Shown here: in pieces, positions 18,121 to 27,666 of the stretch
How the letters are laid out: every line of letters starts with the position of its first letter
Numbering within the stretch: the stretch's first letter is position 1
DNA from: Lachnospiraceae bacterium
GTDB taxonomy: Bacteria > Bacillota > Clostridia > Lachnospirales > Lachnospiraceae
Assembly (NCBI GenBank): GCA_022781985.1
Contig: JALESH010000050.1
Coordinates: forward strand, 1 to 64,000
Direction of reading: 5' to 3'
DNA: 64,000 nucleotides
Position numbers and translations under genes: made by a program
Notes under the pieces: generated by a model
The model's input: the letters and a program-made list of their open reading frames with translations, nothing else
What the model was told of the DNA's origin: nothing
Database searches by the model: none

Positions 18121-19662
18121 TCATTGCCCCTCCTCCCTTTCCCGTCCTTTTTTTGCACAGACCAGGCGCTTTGCCAGTGCCATACACTCCTTCAGCTCTC
18201 TCCTTCTGCAGTTTGCTGCCAGCAAAAAGACATTTGCAACGATGATACAGAGGAAGCATCTGTAAAATATGGCGCCCCACAGCGAGCTGATGGGAGCCGC
18301 TTCACTGAGCACATATACCACCAGGCCGCTGCCCAGGGTATTGAGCAGGTTTCTTATCATGTCTCTAAAATAGTTCCAGGGAGATCTTTCAAAGACTCCC
18401 TTGTATACCACTATGGGAAACGATATCTGAAGCACCAGATTGCTTATCATGGTCCCTATATAGATTCCGATGATTCCCCATCTTCCTGCAGCATAGACCG
18501 ATATCATAATATTCAGAACCGCGCTTATCACCGGAATCCACCGATCACTTTCATATAGTCCGGCTGCTATTTTCACCTGTCCCACAGGCCCTCTGGAGGT
18601 GGATAAATAAAAATTCATGCAGACCAGAAAAATCACATATTGGGGCAGTACATACTGGCCTCCATACAGCAACTCCACCGCCGGGGTCATCAGGAAAAAC
18701 AGGCAGATGGAACACCAGCCGCAGAACCAGCCTCCAAGAAAATCAAAGGTTTTGAATATCCTCAGCTTATCCTCTGTCTTCTCTGTTACCAGAACATTCC
18801 CTATACTGGCAACTGCCGCTGTCATCACACTGTTTGCCACTCCGCTGATTACTTTTATAAACATATTGTAGTTGGCAATCTTCCCTACCATCTGGACGCT
18901 GATCACCGCTGAGGTGATAATGCTGTCTGTCTGTCTAATACAGGTATCGCTGAATTTAAAAAAGATAATCCCCTTCATCTTGCCGAAGATCCCCCTGACC
19001 TCCGCCCTGTCCAGAGGTTTTGCTTCCTCCTGCAGAAAGGGATATTTTTTATTTGCCCAGTAGGAGATATATAAAAATTTGGCTGCATTCACTGTAGCGT
19101 TCCCCAGCAGATACATATAATAATTTCTGGTGAACAGGATCAGCAGGCACTGCGCGCATGCCAGAACAGAATCAAAGACAGTGAGTATATTGGTATACCA
19201 ATACTGCTTCTGGTCTGCAATCATAAAAGTGATCTTATAGGAAAAAAAATAAGAAAATACAGTATTAAAGAGAAAGATCAGATAAACAGGCACAATATGG
19301 GCAATTCCCTCCGTCCCCTTCATCATCACTGGCAGAAAGGGAATCAGCCCCAGACCGATTGCTGTAACCAGGAGTGCGGTGATCTGATAAGCCTTCCGGT
19401 AAAAAAACATGATGGACTTCAGCTTTTCCCTGTCCTTTTCTGCCAGAGGCTTATACAGATAGAAAGTGACCGCCGCTTCCAGTCCCAGCTCCGTCAGCGC
19501 CAGTACGGATATGATCTCGCCGAACAGACTGTTGATCCCCAGATAGGTATCTCCTAAAATCCGTACAAACACCACCTGGCTGAGCGTTGATGCAATGGAA
19601 GCGGCCAGTCTGTTTCCCATAGAGGCTGCTACATTTTTAGACGTATTTTTCAGCCTTGACAT
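18121..19662 (-). CDS. Second polysaccharide flippase (MOP superfamily, Wzx-like)
   Basis: A 513-residue membrane protein. The start is MSRLKNTSKNVAASMGNRL at 19662, since GGAGGGGG lies upstream and the track's first 61 residues belong to the end of the previous gene in another frame. It has about 12-14 helices. The opening LAASIASTLSQVVFVRILGDTYLGINSLF matches the MOP polysaccharide transporters of Firmicutes. YLGINSLFGEIISVLALTELGLEAAVT resembles teichuronic/capsular repeat-unit flippases. It starts 7 bp after the upstream glycosyltransferase and appears to be the last gene of the main glycan unit; no clear terminator follows. It probably flips undecaprenyl-linked units. Confidence 0.87.
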   Translation of the reverse strand: MSRLKNTSKNVAASMGNRLAASIASTLSQVVFVRILGDTYLGINSLFGEIISVLALTELGLEAAVTFYLYKPLAEKDREKLKSIMFFYRKAYQITALLVTAIGLGLIPFLPVMMKGTEGIAHIVPVYLIFLFNTVFSYFFSYKITFMIADQKQYWYTNILTVFDSVLACAQCLLILFTRNYYMYLLGNATVNAAKFLYISYWANKKYPFLQEEAKPLDRAEVRGIFGKMKGIIFFKFSDTCIRQTDSIITSAVISVQMVGKIANYNMFIKVISGVANSVMTAAVASIGNVLVTEKTEDKLRIFKTFDFLGGWFCGWCSICLFFLMTPAVELLYGGQYVLPQYVIFLVCMNFYLSTSRGPVGQVKIAAGLYESDRWIPVISAVLNIMISVYAAGRWGIIGIYIGTMISNLVLQISFPIVVYKGVFERSPWNYFRDMIRNLLNTLGSGLVVYVLSEAAPISSLWGAIFYRCFLCIIVANVFLLAANCRRRELKECMALAKRLVCAKKGREREEGQ

Positions 19663-19669
19663 CTCTTCC

Positions 19670-20737
19670 TTACCCCCTCCTTTCACAGCCGGAATATTTT
19701 CCGGCCTCTGCCCCCTGCTCCTTTTCCTGCAGCAGCCTGACTGCCCTGTCCAGAAAGACTCCGGAGGAATACTCATCCCTGTAGCCGTAATCCACCGGAA
19801 CTCTCTCCGTGATAAAATCAATGCGGATCTCCTCCGGCCTTTCAAAAATCTGCATATATTCCCCGTTGTAAAAGGGCATATTCTTCAGATTTTTATTATT
19901 GGTAAGCAGCTTTTTATTATAGGCCAGCGCCTCCATGGTTCTCTGGGTGATTCCGGTCTGGCCCTCCTGGAGTATCTCCAGAATGCAGTTGGCTTCCAGC
20001 GACTTACGGATAATCTTTCCATAGGGAATATAGCTGATATATTCCCAGCCCGCCCCCTTGTCCTCACCCTGGCCGCAGATATCAAATTCCGTATTGACAT
20101 TCTTTGATCTTAGCAGATGATGCAGCTCTTCCAGCAGCCCCTCCCTTCCCTTTTCCCTGCCTACAAAGATCAGATCTCTTTTGATTTCCCTCTTCTCTGC
20201 AGTCTCTATCCGGGAGTATATTGCCGGAATCAGCCCCAGATCAAAATCCTCCGCATCCCTGGGATCAATTGTGATCACCAGATCATACCATTTTTTAAGC
20301 CTGGAAACGGATATACCCTTGACATATCCTTTCTTTCCCTTTCTCTTCAGGGGGTTCAGAATAAACAGTATGACCCTGGCGCCATACTCCATCTTCAGAT
20401 AGGGAGCAAACTCAGGGTTCCTCATACAGATGTTGATATCACTGATAAAGATATAATTCTGCTCCTCTTTAGAAATATCCATATCTGACAGATATTTCCC
20501 TATCCACAGCCTCCTTCCCGGCAGCCGTGAAAATAAATGGAGCTTGTGGAGCCTCCTCCAGAAAGCGTTGTGCTGCCAGAGAGTATCATAAACGACCCTT
20601 ACCGCCTCTCTTTTCTCAGCATCCGACCACAGTATACGAGCCCACTCATCATAGGCCACCGTCTGAACCAGAACCGTATATCTCACTTTCTTTCCTTTCA
20701 CTTCCGCCTCCATAAGCCTTTGCCCTATTTCATTCAT
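19670..20737 (-). CDS. Glycosyltransferase, GT-B-like, family not assigned
   Basis: A 355-residue soluble protein that I assign as a glycosyltransferase by context and fold-like motifs. The C-terminal half has DLIFVGREKGREGLLEEL (about 195) and ITQRTMEALAYNKKLLTNN (about 285), the counterpart of the nucleotide-sugar binding segment of GT-B enzymes. The N-terminal half has YIFISDINICMRNPEF and KKWYDLVITIDPRDAEDF. No EX7E is present. Its ATG overlaps the preceding GT4 gene by 8 bp, so it is translated with it. It may add a side sugar; donor and acceptor are unknown. Specific family membership needs a profile search. Confidence 0.7.
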   Translation of the reverse strand: MNEIGQRLMEAEVKGKKVRYTVLVQTVAYDEWARILWSDAEKREAVRVVYDTLWQHNAFWRRLHKLHLFSRLPGRRLWIGKYLSDMDISKEEQNYIFISDINICMRNPEFAPYLKMEYGARVILFILNPLKRKGKKGYVKGISVSRLKKWYDLVITIDPRDAEDFDLGLIPAIYSRIETAEKREIKRDLIFVGREKGREGLLEELHHLLRSKNVNTEFDICGQGEDKGAGWEYISYIPYGKIIRKSLEANCILEILQEGQTGITQRTMEALAYNKKLLTNNKNLKNMPFYNGEYMQIFERPEEIRIDFITERVPVDYGYRDEYSSGVFLDRAVRLLQEKEQGAEAGKYSGCERRG

Positions 20738-21899
20738 TTTCTATCACACCTATATACTGCTCCATGCACCTTTCTTCACTAAACTGCATGGCACGCTCCC
20801 GGGCCTTCTCCCCATAAAACGCAGCAAGCTCTCCATCCCGAAGCATCTCCTCCCAGACTCGGGCCAGCGCTTCCTCATACTGCCTTACCCGGTTCCTGTC
20901 CTCCTTCACCGGCTCGAAATCCGGAATCAGGATCCCATAGTCTGCCTTCTCACATTCCTTTACCCGATCCGGCCTGAAGCCCTCCCGGAGGATTTCTCCC
21001 GGACCGGACCGGCAATCTGTCTGGATCACAGGTATGCCGCAGGCCATGGCCTCCACCAGGGCATTGGGAAAGCCCTCACTAAGGGTGGCAGAGACGTATA
21101 GCCGGGAAAGCCGCAGATACTTGAACGGATTGCTCTGCTGTCCCAGAAAAAGTACGCTTTCGGCCACCCCCAGCTGATCGGCCAGCTCCCTCAGCGTCTT
21201 CTCATAGGGCCCCGAGCCTATGACGATCAGCCCTGCCCCTTCTCTTTTTTTTAAAAGGAGGCTTAGGCTTTCCAGCAGATACTGACAGCCCTTCCCCTCA
21301 ATCAGCCTTCCCATTGTTGCGGCGCATTCATGGGCTTCCATAAAATCCAATACCGTCTTTTCCACTTTTTCTCCGGTCAGCTTTTCGATCTGTTTTACAT
21401 TATAGGGATTGGCAATGGCCTTGATCCTGTTTTCGCCAATCCCATAGTCCGTAATATATTTTTCTCTTATTTCTTCTGACACAGCCACCACCCAGTCTGC
21501 TTTTTTATAAAGCAGCCTGCACAGTCTGTTTTTCATGGATGAGGCATCTGCTCCCTCGCCATAACCCCGTATGCTGATGATCCGCCTGATCCTGGGGGTA
21601 AAGATAAGGTTGATCAGATTGGGAACGGGCAGAAAGCTGATAACACATTCGATCTCTTTCTCTTTGATGATCCTCCTTATCCTGAGACAGCTGTGAAATA
21701 CCCTGCTGTGGTAATTCCGTCCCTGCCCTCCCAGATCCAGAATCTCCCCACTGCTGGTATATGCCATATCCGCTGAGTCCACCAGCAGGATAGATATGTT
21801 ATATCTCTCCTGCAGGATGTCCCCAAGCCTTGAGACTACCCGCTCCGCTCCCCCCGCGCCTAAAGTATTAATTAAAAAAGCAATATTCTTTTTCTTCAT
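20730..21899 (-). CDS. GT4-type glycosyltransferase
   Basis: A 389-residue GT-B retaining transferase. The start motif MKKKNIAFLINTLGAGGAERVV carries the GGAERV acceptor loop common in capsule and O-antigen enzymes. The donor domain has TMGRLIEGKGCQYLLES (about 205) and the EX7E motif EGFPNALVE (about 290) followed by CGIPVIQTDCRSGPGEIL. It sits 4 bp after the stop of another GT4 with the same architecture, which suggests an old gene duplication. It probably adds successive sugars of the repeat or chain in the cytoplasm. Confidence 0.92.
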   Translation of the reverse strand: MKKKNIAFLINTLGAGGAERVVSRLGDILQERYNISILLVDSADMAYTSSGEILDLGGQGRNYHSRVFHSCLRIRRIIKEKEIECVISFLPVPNLINLIFTPRIRRIISIRGYGEGADASSMKNRLCRLLYKKADWVVAVSEEIREKYITDYGIGENRIKAIANPYNVKQIEKLTGEKVEKTVLDFMEAHECAATMGRLIEGKGCQYLLESLSLLLKKREGAGLIVIGSGPYEKTLRELADQLGVAESVLFLGQQSNPFKYLRLSRLYVSATLSEGFPNALVEAMACGIPVIQTDCRSGPGEILREGFRPDRVKECEKADYGILIPDFEPVKEDRNRVRQYEEALARVWEEMLRDGELAAFYGEKARERAMQFSEERCMEQYIGVIENE

Positions 21900-21903
21900 A
21901 TTC

Positions 21904-23133
21904 CTAATTCCCTGTTCTATCAGCCGACTCAGCCAATTCCAGATACTGCCCGATGCTCTTTTTTACAGACAGAGCCTCACTTCTTTCTCTCCCCAGAGCA
22001 CGGTATCTTTCCTGCAGCTTATCATTTCCAAGCATAAGGCAGACAGCCTCCGCCAGCAACTCCTCCTCATGGGTCAGCCCTTCAGCAGCCCCCCTGACCC
22101 TTCCATCACACACAGGAGAGAGGATCCCATACTCAGCACAGGTAACCTCACTGATCTTCTTTTCCAGCCTATCATGGGGATCCATAATTTCACGTACACC
22201 AGTCCTAAAATCTGTAGAAACACAGGGTATTCCGCAGCACATCGCCTCAGGCAGCACATTGGGAAATCCCTCTAATACAGAGGACAGGGCAAACATCCTG
22301 CACCGGGAAACTATCCGGAAAGGATTTTCCCTCACACCGCAGAGAATGATGCTGTCCTCCAGCCCAAGCTCCCGGATCAGCCCCTGCAGCCCTTCCCTCA
22401 GTTGCCCTTCCCCCAGAATCAACAGGCGGGCGTCTGCATAGCTTTCCTTTACTTTTTTCATTGCGCGTATCAGATGCCATTGAGCCTTCATGGGATCCAG
22501 CCGCCCCATGGTCACGATGGTATGCTCTGTGCCCTGCAGCCAATGCCTTTCCTGCCCGCCGGGCTCTTCTGCAGCCAGCTTTCTGATGCTCTCTGTATCG
22601 TATCCGTTATTGATCGTGGATACCTTCTGCGGACTGATTTTAAAATAGTTCACCAGATCCCGGGATATGTCTTTTGATACCCCCACGATATGGTCTGCCC
22701 TGTTATACAGCAGTCTGACTGCAGGATGCACCAAATACTTATATTGGGGCAGGCTGATTCCCCTCAGATTGGTGTGTACTGTTCCGATCACCCTGCAGCA
22801 GCGCCTGCCGGACAAAATATTGGCGATATTGGCAGAGTCCATAAAGCTGATACATGCCGTATATTCATTTTTCTCTTTCAGCATCCTTAATTTCAGTATA
22901 CGAATAAGGAACACCTTAAGCTGATAAAATACATCCAATTTATTTTTCCGGGCTTTTATGCCCAGATCTATGATACTGCCCCTGTAGGGATATTCCACCT
23001 CCCCTCCATTATTGAGGATAAAATCAATATCCCAGCCTTCCGGCCAGTTCAGGGACAGCTCAGAAGCCGCCCGCTCTGCTCCGCCCCTGTTCAATGAGGA
23101 AATAAGGATAGCTATTTTCTTCTTCCCCTTCAT
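21904..23133 (-). CDS. GT4-type glycosyltransferase
   Basis: A 409-residue GT-B enzyme opening MKGKKKIAILISSLNRGGAE, close in plan to the next gene downstream. Donor-site features are VTMGRLDPMKAQWHLI (about 220), ILCGVRENPF, and EGFPNVLPE as EX7E (about 300) followed by CGIPCVSTDFRTGVREIM. It is expected to transfer a nucleotide-activated sugar to a lipid-linked acceptor. A 45-bp gap separates it from the YfhO gene, in the same direction. Confidence 0.92.
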   Translation of the reverse strand: MKGKKKIAILISSLNRGGAERAASELSLNWPEGWDIDFILNNGGEVEYPYRGSIIDLGIKARKNKLDVFYQLKVFLIRILKLRMLKEKNEYTACISFMDSANIANILSGRRCCRVIGTVHTNLRGISLPQYKYLVHPAVRLLYNRADHIVGVSKDISRDLVNYFKISPQKVSTINNGYDTESIRKLAAEEPGGQERHWLQGTEHTIVTMGRLDPMKAQWHLIRAMKKVKESYADARLLILGEGQLREGLQGLIRELGLEDSIILCGVRENPFRIVSRCRMFALSSVLEGFPNVLPEAMCCGIPCVSTDFRTGVREIMDPHDRLEKKISEVTCAEYGILSPVCDGRVRGAAEGLTHEEELLAEAVCLMLGNDKLQERYRALGRERSEALSVKKSIGQYLELAESADRTGN

Positions 23134-23178
23134 CCTGATGTCTATGCTCCTTTCACAGTCTGCTGCCTTCCCAGCGGG

Positions 23179-26100
23179 TTAATCCGGCCTCCCGAACAGG
23201 TCTGCAATCCATCTGCTCTGCTGATAAAATGGGAAGGTGCTGGTATATACCACCTGGATCTCATGAATGCCCTTTTCCAGCCAGATTCCGGTAAAGCCAT
23301 AATGTACCCTGATTGGTTCTGCCTCCACCCCATCTACCAGATACTGAAAGGGTGCCTTGGACAAAATAGGGAAATAGCATATCCCCTCCTTCTCCATATC
23401 TATGGTACCTTTTATATATTCATCGGAGACAGCTTCCATGCGAAGACAGTTTTTCCGCAAACCTGCAATGTTTTCCCTATAGTCCTGATAGTACTCTTCA
23501 CTGTCATACACACTGAGCCTGAGATAAGGGACAGTGCTCTCTGTGATAGAATCTGGAAAACTGTTTATTCTGATATGGGAGATATCCTCCTGATTGCTCA
23601 GGGTCAGAATCCCCTCTCCGGTTTCCGCATAGCTGCTGATCATCCTGCTTTGCTCCTCAATGTAGTCTCCGTCCCTGCTTCGCCAATACACCTTCATGCA
23701 CTGCTCCATCCCAGGCGCCTCTATATATATCTCCAGGGTATCTCCCGGCTGATTCAGAGCCACCTCAAACTCATCTCCAAAGCTGACATCCCTGTACTCC
23801 CGGCTGACAGAAGGCACAGCTTTTTTTTCATAAGTTTCTTTATCCGGCTCCTCCATATCCAGCTCCTCAAAGACCTCATCCTCCAATACAGCTCCTGCCA
23901 GCAGCACCGACATCTTCTCTCTGATTCCAAGCCTTTCATAATCACTCTCCTTGACTGCTTTGTGATAAATGACGCCCATAGGCAGGAAATACTCATTTTC
24001 GTAGACCTCAATTCCTTCCTCATTATGCTTACGCTCATATCCATAATCCATATATCTGCTTTCTCTGGCAAGGCCATATTTGCATGAGAGTATGGCTGAA
24101 ACATAGGGATATCCATAGGTTCCTGCAAAATATCCGGGCCGGTTGCCATGGGTGGGCAGGCCAAGCTGGTACACCAGCTTCAAAAAGTCCTGGGTCACAG
24201 AGGATAGAGTCCCTGAATAATATGAGGTGCCATTATGGCCCTGAGCCCCTGCATCACTGTACCAGCGGAAATAGGCTTTATTTGTCCTGTAAAAAATATT
24301 GCTGTCCCTCAGACTTAATTTCTCTGATATCTCTCTGGTTCCATCATTGATAAAGCACTCTGCAAACTCTGTCCGATCCAGCGAATCAGAATTATTTATA
24401 AAGCCATAATTAAACAGTACTGCCTCTGCTGAGAGTAATGCAAGGATTCCGGCCTTCACTTTCCATATCGCTCTGTTAGCGGGTTCCATTCTTTTGTATG
24501 CAGACAGCAGCAGCAAATAAAAACAGAAGGCCATATTCACAAGCAGGAAATTTGCAGTGAAAACTCTCTTGCCGCTGATAAATAATATGAATACTCCCAT
24601 GTTAAAGCAGAGCATCACCGTAATGGCGGTGTGAAGCAACAGCCGGTAACAGAAGGATTTCTTTCGCAATATAGCATCATTCAGCACAAGCAATGCAGGC
24701 CACAATAACAGCAGGGTTCCAAGCAGCCGGACATTTTTATAGCCGTAGCCGGAAAATCCCTGCAGCGCAAATCTGAGCTTCGGAAAGCATAAAAGCAGCG
24801 TCAGCAGCAGGCTCCAGCCTGCCCATAAGACTTTTTCCCCTCTCTTCCTTCCGGCAAAAATCTGGGGATACAGCAGCAGACAGAGAATCCCGCATCCAAA
24901 ACTGCCCCCGGTCAGATAATCCAGGGTTCCGAAATACTCTGTATCGCCGGCAATCCCCAGTACAGTATGGCTGACGGTCCGCATAAAGGCACTGCCGATC
25001 AGCTGCAGATTCTCCAGACTGAATATGGGGGGTATGTTTCCCATGGATGCGATATTTTTTATGATGCCATCGTTCTGCAGGACTGCTGATACCGCCCTGT
25101 ATGCAAACAATATAAAAATACACAGAACTCCCGCTGCAAGGAACCAAATCCATTTCACCGTAATTCTTGCGGTGATTTCCTGATAATGATTCAGCAGCCT
25201 TATGGCTGCCCTCATTCCCTCAAACAAAAGCAGGATCCCTGCTGTTACAATGATATAGCTGTCTGACAGGACAAAATACAGAAACAGACCGCTCCCCAGC
25301 AGCCAGCCATATTTTCTTTTCTGCATACATCTTTCTATAGCATACAGAAGCACAGCCAGGGCAATGGCGCTTTCTGCCTGAGAACCCCAAAGTCCGCCAA
25401 CCACCACCTGCGCGCTAAATGCGTAGCATATCCCGCCGATACAGCAGACCGCAGGACACATCTTACTTTCCCAAAGAAAAAGCAGAAAAAACAGACCCGC
25501 CAAGAATATTTTCAGTGCATAGGCTGCCCACAGCAAGTATGGCAGATCTGCTCTGTCGCAAAAAAGAAAGAGCATGGTAAACGGATTTAAGGTAGATACC
25601 TCTCCTCCCAATCCATTTTTAAAGGAATATCCGATCACGTTTCCAAATTCATGGAGATGCTCATTCTGCAGGTAATACATAGGATAAAACTGCACGAATC
25701 CATCAGAGTTCAACTCTGGAAACAGGAAAATACGCTCTCCCAAAAAATACTGATGAAACAAAACCATTATGGCGAGCAGCATAAAGAGCAGAAAGCAGCC
25801 TCTCCAATGCTTTCTGCAGTACATGTAGGGCTGATAGAGCAAATCCAGCTTCTCATCCATAAATCCGGAAAGCTTCATCAACTTCCTGCCCATCCTTCTG
25901 CAGACCCCAGCGGCATACAGCGCCTTCAGCAATCTGTAAACAAAGCCTGCAAGCTTTTGCACGGCTGCTGCAGAAGCCATTCCTGCCAGCAGAACCATCA
26001 CTTTGGTCAGCACGGCGGCCTGGAAAAGATTCTGTTTTAAAATCCCATATTCTCTTTCATAGACATCAGACCTCATCCTCAATATCGGATCCTGGCCCTC

Positions 26101-26526
26101 GGATACAATAACAGCATGGTCTTCGGCCTCTTCTACGGCCGAAACATACTGCACCGGCTGAAAATCCTGCAGCAGGCTCCTAGGCGTTATCTCATACACC
26201 TTCCAGAACAAATAATAAAATTTTACGGAACGGAACTCTACCCTGACAGCCGCCTCCGTCACATCCAGCCGGATTGCTTTCACATCCTCTATGCTGATAT
26301 CCGTGCTGCTTTTGCAGACTCCCATGTTCTCATTGGGAATGCGGATTCTCTGTATATTATTTTTCTCCAGACAGTAGAATAATTCGGTCATGGTTCCGGC
26401 CGGATCGGTGAGATCAAAGGCAACCCCTGTAATGATACCCTTCGGAACCATAATACTTATCAGGATGGCCGCTGCCAGTAACAGGATTCTTATGATGTTG
26501 ATGATAGGTTTTGCTAGTCTATTCAT
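23179..26526 (-). CDS. YfhO-family membrane glycosyltransferase-like protein
   Basis: An integral membrane protein of 1115 residues; the start is MNRLAKPIINIIRI, whose ATG overlaps the upstream GT4 stop by 8 bp. After one helix comes an extracytoplasmic region (about 30-175) that may be a diverged form of the module repeated in the giant YfhO protein (LFYCLEKNNIQRIRIP ... GQDPILRM). Then about 12 helices with YfhO marks such as GERIFLFPELNSDGFVQFYP and SFKNGLGGEVSTLNPF, and a large C-terminal extracytoplasmic beta domain ending FYQQSRW. YfhO proteins are GT-C type enzymes that move a sugar from undecaprenyl phosphate onto cell-wall polymers outside the membrane, fed by CsbB-like GT2 enzymes. 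Confidence 0.85.
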   Translation of the reverse strand: MNRLAKPIINIIRILLLAAAILISIMVPKGIITGVAFDLTDPAGTMTELFYCLEKNNIQRIRIPNENMGVCKSSTDISIEDVKAIRLDVTEAAVRVEFRSVKFYYLFWKVYEITPRSLLQDFQPVQYVSAVEEAEDHAVIVSEGQDPILRMRSDVYEREYGILKQNLFQAAVLTKVMVLLAGMASAAAVQKLAGFVYRLLKALYAAGVCRRMGRKLMKLSGFMDEKLDLLYQPYMYCRKHWRGCFLLFMLLAIMVLFHQYFLGERIFLFPELNSDGFVQFYPMYYLQNEHLHEFGNVIGYSFKNGLGGEVSTLNPFTMLFLFCDRADLPYLLWAAYALKIFLAGLFFLLFLWESKMCPAVCCIGGICYAFSAQVVVGGLWGSQAESAIALAVLLYAIERCMQKRKYGWLLGSGLFLYFVLSDSYIIVTAGILLLFEGMRAAIRLLNHYQEITARITVKWIWFLAAGVLCIFILFAYRAVSAVLQNDGIIKNIASMGNIPPIFSLENLQLIGSAFMRTVSHTVLGIAGDTEYFGTLDYLTGGSFGCGILCLLLYPQIFAGRKRGEKVLWAGWSLLLTLLLCFPKLRFALQGFSGYGYKNVRLLGTLLLLWPALLVLNDAILRKKSFCYRLLLHTAITVMLCFNMGVFILFISGKRVFTANFLLVNMAFCFYLLLLSAYKRMEPANRAIWKVKAGILALLSAEAVLFNYGFINNSDSLDRTEFAECFINDGTREISEKLSLRDSNIFYRTNKAYFRWYSDAGAQGHNGTSYYSGTLSSVTQDFLKLVYQLGLPTHGNRPGYFAGTYGYPYVSAILSCKYGLARESRYMDYGYERKHNEEGIEVYENEYFLPMGVIYHKAVKESDYERLGIREKMSVLLAGAVLEDEVFEELDMEEPDKETYEKKAVPSVSREYRDVSFGDEFEVALNQPGDTLEIYIEAPGMEQCMKVYWRSRDGDYIEEQSRMISSYAETGEGILTLSNQEDISHIRINSFPDSITESTVPYLRLSVYDSEEYYQDYRENIAGLRKNCLRMEAVSDEYIKGTIDMEKEGICYFPILSKAPFQYLVDGVEAEPIRVHYGFTGIWLEKGIHEIQVVYTSTFPFYQQSRWIADLFGRPD

Positions 26527-27640
26527 TATGTTCCAATACTTCTCTATACTGACGGGCAATGTGCTTCCATTGAAACCTGTCCTCTGCGATTTCCCTGCTT
26601 CTGTTTCCCATCTTCTCTCTCAGCTCCCGGTCATTGGCCAGTTTCACAACTGCATCACTGAAATGCTTATAATCGGCTATAATCCCATTGTCTGTCACAA
26701 GCTCCTTGCTGCCCTCACAGGGCGTCATGATAATGGGCAGCTTCATGGCCATGGCTTCCAGCACCACATTGGGCATCCCTTCTCCTCTGGAAGGCAGGAT
26801 GAAAATATCCGCCCTGCTGTAGTATTCCAGCAGGCTTTCCTTATCCTGCCTCCCTTCCATACTCACAAGCCCTTCCATCCCATGCTTCCTGATAATCTGC
26901 GCCAGTTCCTCCCTGTAAGGACCGTCCCCCACAATACTCAGATGTACCTCTCCTACAGTTCTTTCCTGTATCTCCTTCATCCTGGGAATCACATACTGGA
27001 GTCCCTTCCCCTCCAGCAGTCTGGATACAAACAATATTTCTACCTCATATTTCTTTTCTGCTGTTTTCCTGGAAAAATACTGGTGATCTACCCCATTGGT
27101 GATAACCTGCAGATGGCTGCAGTCATAAAAAACCCTGGCCCGCCTCTCCAGTCCCTCACTGTTGGCAACCACGCTACTGGCATCCTTCCAGATCCGCTTC
27201 AGCGGAAGGGACAGCAGTCTGTACAAAATCTGAAAGCGATCCTGGCTGCCCGGAATGTCCCCTCCGCCGATTCTTATGATATACGGTATGCGGTATCTCT
27301 TTTTGATGTACCAGCCCAGAGGTCCACTGGGAATTCCAAAAAATATAAAGCATCTGTCAAAGCTCTCTTTTCTCAGTAACCTGCCGGCTGTAAAAAAAGC
27401 ACTGAACATAAAAGTCAGCATCTCTAAAAATGTGCTTTTATCCCTCTTCCTCCTCAATGCTTTTACCCGGATCACCCTGCACCCATTGACTGTCTCCCGG
27501 GCGGGGAGATCCGCAAATGAGGAGGTAATAACAGTGCATGAATCCCCCATCTGCTCCAGCTCTTTTGTCAGAAAATAGCATGCCGTGGCTCCGCCGCCGC
27601 CGATAGGAGGAAACTCATGGTTGATACATAGCAGCTTCAT
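26519..27640 (-). CDS. GT4-type glycosyltransferase
   Basis: A 373-residue GT-B enzyme beginning MKLLCINHEFPPIGGGGATA, the N-terminal form of WcaI/PimB-like transferases. It shows ITNGVDHQYFSRK, FVSRLLEGKGLQYV (about 210) and the EX7E segment GEGMPNVVLEAMAMKLPIIMT (about 290). It probably extends the lipid-linked chain. It overlaps the YfhO gene by 8 bp, linking a cytoplasmic transferase to an extracytoplasmic one in expression. Confidence 0.92.
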   Translation of the reverse strand: MKLLCINHEFPPIGGGGATACYFLTKELEQMGDSCTVITSSFADLPARETVNGCRVIRVKALRRKRDKSTFLEMLTFMFSAFFTAGRLLRKESFDRCFIFFGIPSGPLGWYIKKRYRIPYIIRIGGGDIPGSQDRFQILYRLLSLPLKRIWKDASSVVANSEGLERRARVFYDCSHLQVITNGVDHQYFSRKTAEKKYEVEILFVSRLLEGKGLQYVIPRMKEIQERTVGEVHLSIVGDGPYREELAQIIRKHGMEGLVSMEGRQDKESLLEYYSRADIFILPSRGEGMPNVVLEAMAMKLPIIMTPCEGSKELVTDNGIIADYKHFSDAVVKLANDRELREKMGNRSREIAEDRFQWKHIARQYREVLEHNE

Positions 27641-27666
27641 CCCATATACCTCACAATTTCATATTC